Assembly: GCA_024691425.1 (NCBI GenBank)
Contig: JAILNQ010000123.1
Span: 62,001-126,000, forward strand
DNA: 64,000 nucleotides
Source of the DNA: Lachnospiraceae bacterium
GTDB taxonomy: Bacteria > Bacillota > Clostridia > Lachnospirales > Lachnospiraceae
Direction: 5' to 3'
Shown here: positions 60,860 through 64,000 of the stretch, piece by piece
How positions within the stretch are numbered: position 1 is the first letter of the stretch
Layout of the letters: each line of letters opens with the position of its first letter
Made by a program: the position numbers and the translations under genes
Notes under the pieces: model-generated
What the model was told of the DNA's origin: nothing
The model's database searches: none
The model's input: only the letters and a program-made list of their open reading frames with translations

Positions 60860-61342
60860 TCAGCCCCCGTACTCTCGCAGATCGCACACCATAATGAATT
60901 CTTCTTCATTCTCATCCACGGTCCGAAACCCAGTCCGCTCATACATACGGACAGCATAATTTGCTTTCTGCACTGCCAGCGATGCGCGTTTATAACCTTT
61001 TTCCTTCAGCAGCATCAGCATTTTCTGCATCAGCTGCGTTCCTGTGCCATGTCCTCTGTACTCCTTATAAAGCGATATGGCAAACGACGGAGTATCATCA
61101 TCCACGTGACCATAATCATTCATGATCCGTGTCCAGACCGCTCCGACCACTTTTCCGTTATCATCTGCAACAAAGCAGTAATCCGCACTGCCTGATCCGA
61201 AATCCTCATAGTAGATCTTCAGTTCCGGCTGCTCTATGATTTCCCTTGCAGGCGGTTCTACACCCTCCGGAATAAAGATCGCCTCATAAAGAAAATCCTT
61301 CAGCAATTCTGTTTCATTTTCTTTCAGTTCACGTAATACCAT
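60860..61342 (-). CDS. GNAT family N-acetyltransferase
   Basis: A 160-residue GNAT. FAISLYKEYRGHGTGTQLMQ is the acetyl-CoA loop, KANYAVRMYERTGFRTVDEN the C-terminal core with the usual tyrosine, and GSADYCFVADDNGKVVGAVW the central strand pair. The N-terminal AIFIPEGVEPPAREIIEQPE matches the group typically found in Clostridia, sometimes named after YjgM-like enzymes. AAAGGG precedes the ATG. Substrate unknown. It stands at the end of a small-gene run and 48 bases upstream of the DUF998 start. Confidence 0.84.
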   Translation of the reverse strand: MVLRELKENETELLKDFLYEAIFIPEGVEPPAREIIEQPELKIYYEDFGSGSADYCFVADDNGKVVGAVWTRIMNDYGHVDDDTPSFAISLYKEYRGHGTGTQLMQKMLMLLKEKGYKRASLAVQKANYAVRMYERTGFRTVDENEEEFIMVCDLREYGG

Positions 61343-61377
61343 AGATCTTACCCTTTTCAGAAATTGTACTGCATGAG

Positions 61378-62124
61378 TTATCCTTTTGCCAGTTTCAGAA
61401 ACTTCTTGTCATTCATCTGCTCATTCGTAATATACTCCCCATCAAAGAACAGCGCGTAGTTCGTGATCGGCGTAGGTGCATTCTGCGCTTCATCCCGGCT
61501 CTTTATGCGGATCGCCCGGAAGGGAATATCATTCTCTTTGGCCGTCTGCTCCAGGATCGGCACATACTTCGCATTGAAAGGGCACTGATATGTATAATAC
61601 AGAACATACCCGCTTTCATCAATATGAGGATGTTTTGCGCATTCCTTAAATCTCGGAGCCTCTGCTTTTTTATCAAACGGCAGATACCAGAGCTGAATAC
61701 CGTTATCAGCTTCATCGCAGGAGATGAAGCCTTTGTGTGTCAGGAACTTCGGATCTGCCAGAAACGGTTTTTTCTTTGAGGCACATAAAATGCATAGCCC
61801 CTTTTTCCCCTTTTCTTTACTGTCCTCTATGCAGGAAGAAAGAAGATCCGTGGAATAACCGTGCCCTTTGAATGATCCGGACACCCAAAGGCAGTCGATG
61901 TACATATAACCTTCTGCTTCAATCGGAACCCATGCATTTTCTGCCGGGATATATTCGATAAAGCACTTTCCGCGCTCTGCGCTCTTCAGAAAAACAAGCC
62001 CCTCATCAAACCTGTCAGAAAGCCATGCCTTTTTTGAAGATACCTGCACATCGTTGTTATTGGAGATTGCGCAGCAGATATGCTCCTTTTCAATGTTATC
62101 CTTTGTTACCTTGATGTATTCCAT
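61378..62124 (-). CDS. GNAT with C-terminal YoaP-like domain
   Basis: About 248 residues. Residues 1-150 are a GNAT domain (CLWVSGSFKGHGYSTDLLSS, then KKGLCILCASKKKPFLADPK). The C-terminal 85 residues are the YoaP-like region, with YVLYYTYQCPFNAKYVPILE and FRAIRIKSRDEAQNAPTPIT; it looks thioredoxin-like, with a cysteine in YQCPF. The ATG at 62124 has AGGAGG 6 bases upstream and so is preferred over 62148. YoaP is uncharacterised in Bacillus. It follows the radical SAM gene by 13 bases, so these two are probably co-transcribed. Confidence 0.86.
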   Translation of the reverse strand: MEYIKVTKDNIEKEHICCAISNNNDVQVSSKKAWLSDRFDEGLVFLKSAERGKCFIEYIPAENAWVPIEAEGYMYIDCLWVSGSFKGHGYSTDLLSSCIEDSKEKGKKGLCILCASKKKPFLADPKFLTHKGFISCDEADNGIQLWYLPFDKKAEAPRFKECAKHPHIDESGYVLYYTYQCPFNAKYVPILEQTAKENDIPFRAIRIKSRDEAQNAPTPITNYALFFDGEYITNEQMNDKKFLKLAKG

Positions 62125-62137
62125 ATTCTGCCTCCTA

Positions 62138-63016
62138 TTAAAGATCAAATATGCTCATCTGCGGATACTTATCCGGCAGTTCACGTATAAATCCGAAACA
62201 CTCATCCGGGGTTGAAAGAATTCCGTTGTCCTTACAGATTTTTCGTAATAGCCCCGTCAGTTTTTCTGCGTTCGGGCTCTGAAGTTCATACGCATTCCCG
62301 TACTGTTTGATATAACGCTCTTTCATTCCCGGAAAATGCTTATCAAGTGCTGCATAATAGTATTCCCGATCACCTTCCCGAAGAGTCAGACCCATTCCGA
62401 AATCAATGATCCCCTTTACACCGACCCTGACGCACTCGTTCAGAATTGCCATAATATTCTCCTCTGTATCATTGATAAACGGCAGAATCGGGGTGATCCA
62501 GACAACTGTCGGAATACCCCTTCTATGCATTTCCTCCAGTACTTCGATCCGGCGCTTTGTATTACATACGTTCGGCTCCAGTATCCGGCACAGATCATCG
62601 TCATAGGTCGTAAGTGTCATCTGCACCACACATTTTGCAGACTGATTGATTTCTGACAGCAGATCTATATCTCGGAGAATACGGTCGGATTTGGTCTGAA
62701 CTGCAGCTCCGAATCCATTCTGCAGAATAATCTCCAGGCATTTTCTTGTCAGCCGGAGGTCTTCTTCACAATGCATATACGGATCCGACATCGCGCCCGT
62801 CCCGATCATGCACTTTTTTCTTTTCGACTTCAGCGCCGCATCAAGAAGCTCCGGCGCATTACGCTTCACCTCGATATCTTCAAACGGATGGGTAAACTGA
62901 TAGCACCTGCTCCTGCTGTCACAGTATATGCAGCCGTGAGTGCATCCCCGGTATATGTTCATTCCAAAGTATCCGCCGCGGCCGGTCAGAATCCCCTTTG
63001 CATCCGCAAAATGCAT
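62138..63016 (-). CDS. Radical SAM protein, SPL-family-like
   Basis: A 292-residue radical SAM enzyme. NIYRGCTHGCIYCDSRSRCY has Cys25, Cys29 and Cys32, which hold the 4Fe-4S cluster that cleaves S-adenosylmethionine. MIGTGAMSDPYMHCEEDLRL follows, then AVQTKSDRILRDIDLL and VVQMTLTTYDDDLCRILEPN, the order seen in the spore-photoproduct-lyase-like (SplB/Rv2578c) group. Most of that group have no known reaction, and the true SplB residues for lesion repair cannot be confirmed here. It follows the WYL regulator by 4 bases. No spore genes are near. Confidence 0.85.
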   Translation of the reverse strand: MHFADAKGILTGRGGYFGMNIYRGCTHGCIYCDSRSRCYQFTHPFEDIEVKRNAPELLDAALKSKRKKCMIGTGAMSDPYMHCEEDLRLTRKCLEIILQNGFGAAVQTKSDRILRDIDLLSEINQSAKCVVQMTLTTYDDDLCRILEPNVCNTKRRIEVLEEMHRRGIPTVVWITPILPFINDTEENIMAILNECVRVGVKGIIDFGMGLTLREGDREYYYAALDKHFPGMKERYIKQYGNAYELQSPNAEKLTGLLRKICKDNGILSTPDECFGFIRELPDKYPQMSIFDL

Positions 63017-63020
63017 ATTA

Positions 63021-63938
63021 TCATCCCCGCATACTCTCGTATCTCTCTGCTATTTCAGATGTTATCTGATAGAGCTTCTCCCTGATTTTCTCCGGTTTCA
63101 GGACCGTCGCCTTATCCTGGCACGAAAGCAGCCATGAAAGGAGACCTTCATCATCGGCGTACTCATGTTCAAACAGCAGTCTTCCGTCATCCATTTCCGT
63201 AAAGGAATCTGCACCATACTCCTCTACAAGCTGCCATTTCATCGATGGGTCAAACAATATCTTCACCTGTCCCTTAGCTGGAAATACTTTCTTGCTTGAC
63301 AGATCCGGCATCGGGACTTCACGATTTCCTTCATAGGACAGGACATGCGTTATACCATCCATACGGTTCAGCTTGAACAGCCTGAAATCGTTTCTCAGGA
63401 GACAGTAGCCGTATACATACCAGCTTGTCCACTTGAAAATCAGATAATACGGTTCGATCTCCCTTTCAGTATCTCCGCTCGGAGAATAATACTTAAACCT
63501 GATGGTCTTCTTTAACCCGATCGCATCCTGTATGGTTTCTATCTTCGGAGCAAGCGATTCCCGGTTCCATGAAGAAAGATCGATCAGAATGGAATCCCTT
63601 CCGCTGACGAACTCAGAAGATCCCGCCTGGATCTTCTCCATGAGCTGACCGTAGTATCTGCTTCCGCTCACGCTGTCCAGACTGCGCAGTCCCGCAAGGA
63701 TCATCTGCATATCCTTTGATGTCAGAATAGTCCTGTCCATGCGATATCCGTTCACGATACTTATACCGCCGCCGGTTCCCTGCGCAGTCTCTATGGGAAT
63801 GCCGGCCTTGCACAGATCCTCTATATCCCGATTGATTGTCCTTCTCGATACCTCAAACCGCTCTGCGAGCTCCGGTGCAGTCGTTTTCTCTTCCTGCAGA
63901 AGCACGGACAGTATCCCGATCAGCCTGTCTATCTTCAT
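63021..63938 (-). CDS. YafY-type transcriptional regulator with HTH and WYL domain
   Basis: About 305 residues. An HTH_11 winged helix is at the N-terminus (MKIDRLIGILSVLLQEEKTT, then LAERFEVSRRTINRDIEDLC). A WYL domain follows, seen as IKFKYYSPSGDTEREIEPYY with KWTSWYVYGYCLLRNDFRLF, and a C-terminal WCX region. WYL proteins sense small ligands such as nucleotides or DNA breaks. The ATG at 63938 gives the normal start; a reading from 63977 adds 13 residues. A candidate operator lies at 63975-63994. The next gene is the radical SAM protein, 4 bases away, and may be its target. Confidence 0.9.
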   Translation of the reverse strand: MKIDRLIGILSVLLQEEKTTAPELAERFEVSRRTINRDIEDLCKAGIPIETAQGTGGGISIVNGYRMDRTILTSKDMQMILAGLRSLDSVSGSRYYGQLMEKIQAGSSEFVSGRDSILIDLSSWNRESLAPKIETIQDAIGLKKTIRFKYYSPSGDTEREIEPYYLIFKWTSWYVYGYCLLRNDFRLFKLNRMDGITHVLSYEGNREVPMPDLSSKKVFPAKGQVKILFDPSMKWQLVEEYGADSFTEMDDGRLLFEHEYADDEGLLSWLLSCQDKATVLKPEKIREKLYQITSEIAERYESMRG

Positions 63939-63974
63939 TCCTCTCACGCTCCGTTTGTATAATACCAGACTAAA

Positions 63975-63994
63975 CACGACAGCAGTATGTCATG
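63975..63994. promoter_or_regulatory. Candidate operator of the WYL regulator
   Basis: CACGACA, six bases and TGTCATG form an inverted repeat with one mismatch, 37-56 bases before the WYL start. A -10-like TATTAT overlaps the region downstream of it on the minus strand. Autoregulation is suspected; the window ends six bases further on. Confidence 0.4.
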
Positions 63995-64000
63995 TTTATT

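Noticed and set aside
1-64000. tRNA, rRNA, riboswitch, insertion sequence or prophage
   Set aside because: No cloverleaf-like or rRNA-like stretch, transposase, integrase or long leader region was seen; intergenic gaps are nearly all under 100 bases, the largest being about 200 bases (39653-39851).

Overview
This looks like a chromosomal segment of a motile, low-GC-lineage Gram-positive anaerobe, most likely a clostridium of the Lachnospiraceae type. The evidence is the Bacillus-like order mbl-flhO-flhP, a comFC-yvyF pair, cdaA-cdaR, an HPr with both His15 and Ser46, and families common in Clostridia (WbsX, YoaP-type acetyltransferase, DUF3795, PadR and WYL regulators). The genus is inference. 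No rRNA, tRNA, CRISPR array, transposase or phage gene was seen. Coding is dense and, apart from one gene (rmlD), entirely on the minus strand. No stretch over 300 bases lacks a gene.

Region 1 (27802 down to 1, running off the left edge) is a roughly 27 kb surface-glycan operon. Its genes commonly overlap by 4 bp (ATGA, GTGA or TTGA). In order of transcription it encodes membrane proteins of unknown or GT-C-like type, a WbaP-like initiating phosphoglycosyltransferase, several GT2 and GT4 transferases, two Wzy-like polymerases flanking a Wzx flippase, a PglF/WbpM-like 4,6-dehydratase and CapE-CapF-CapG for UDP-N-acetyl-L-fucosamine. It ends with WbsX, a GT2, a Capsule_synth-like protein, NeuB, a second flippase and a NeuA fused to a PseG-like domain. 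This predicts a polysaccharide containing L-FucNAc and a nonulosonic acid. The pathway to the nonulosonate is incomplete in this window.

Region 2 (27934-29605) holds the only plus-strand gene, rmlD, which converges on a DUF212 membrane protein. A monocistronic HPr gene follows, with its own promoter and terminator.

Region 3 (39725 down to 29666) reads as one operon from a clear sigma-A promoter. It contains mbl, two rod proteins, a FlgJ-type rod-binding protein, recD2, comFC, yvyF, two unknown membrane proteins, cdaA and cdaR. It ties cell shape, flagellar rod assembly, DNA repair and c-di-AMP synthesis into one transcript.

Region 4 (53328 down to about 39750) is a uvrB-uvrA operon in which a dolichol-phosphate-mannose-synthase-like GT2, an MBOAT and a DHHW/AlgX-like protein lie between the two excinuclease genes. 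A second glycan set (PglC-like initiator, SDR reductase, GT4, GT2, GT4) follows uvrA. A strong hairpin terminator closes it.

Region 5 (63994 down to 53324) is an accessory-looking run of small genes: six GNAT acetyltransferases, a PadR regulator with twin operators in its own promoter controlling two flavodoxin-like genes, metallo-hydrolase, DUF3795, a TIM-barrel isomerase, DUF998, a radical SAM protein, a WYL regulator and a SAP-TfoX fusion. Together these look like stress or small-molecule detoxification functions.
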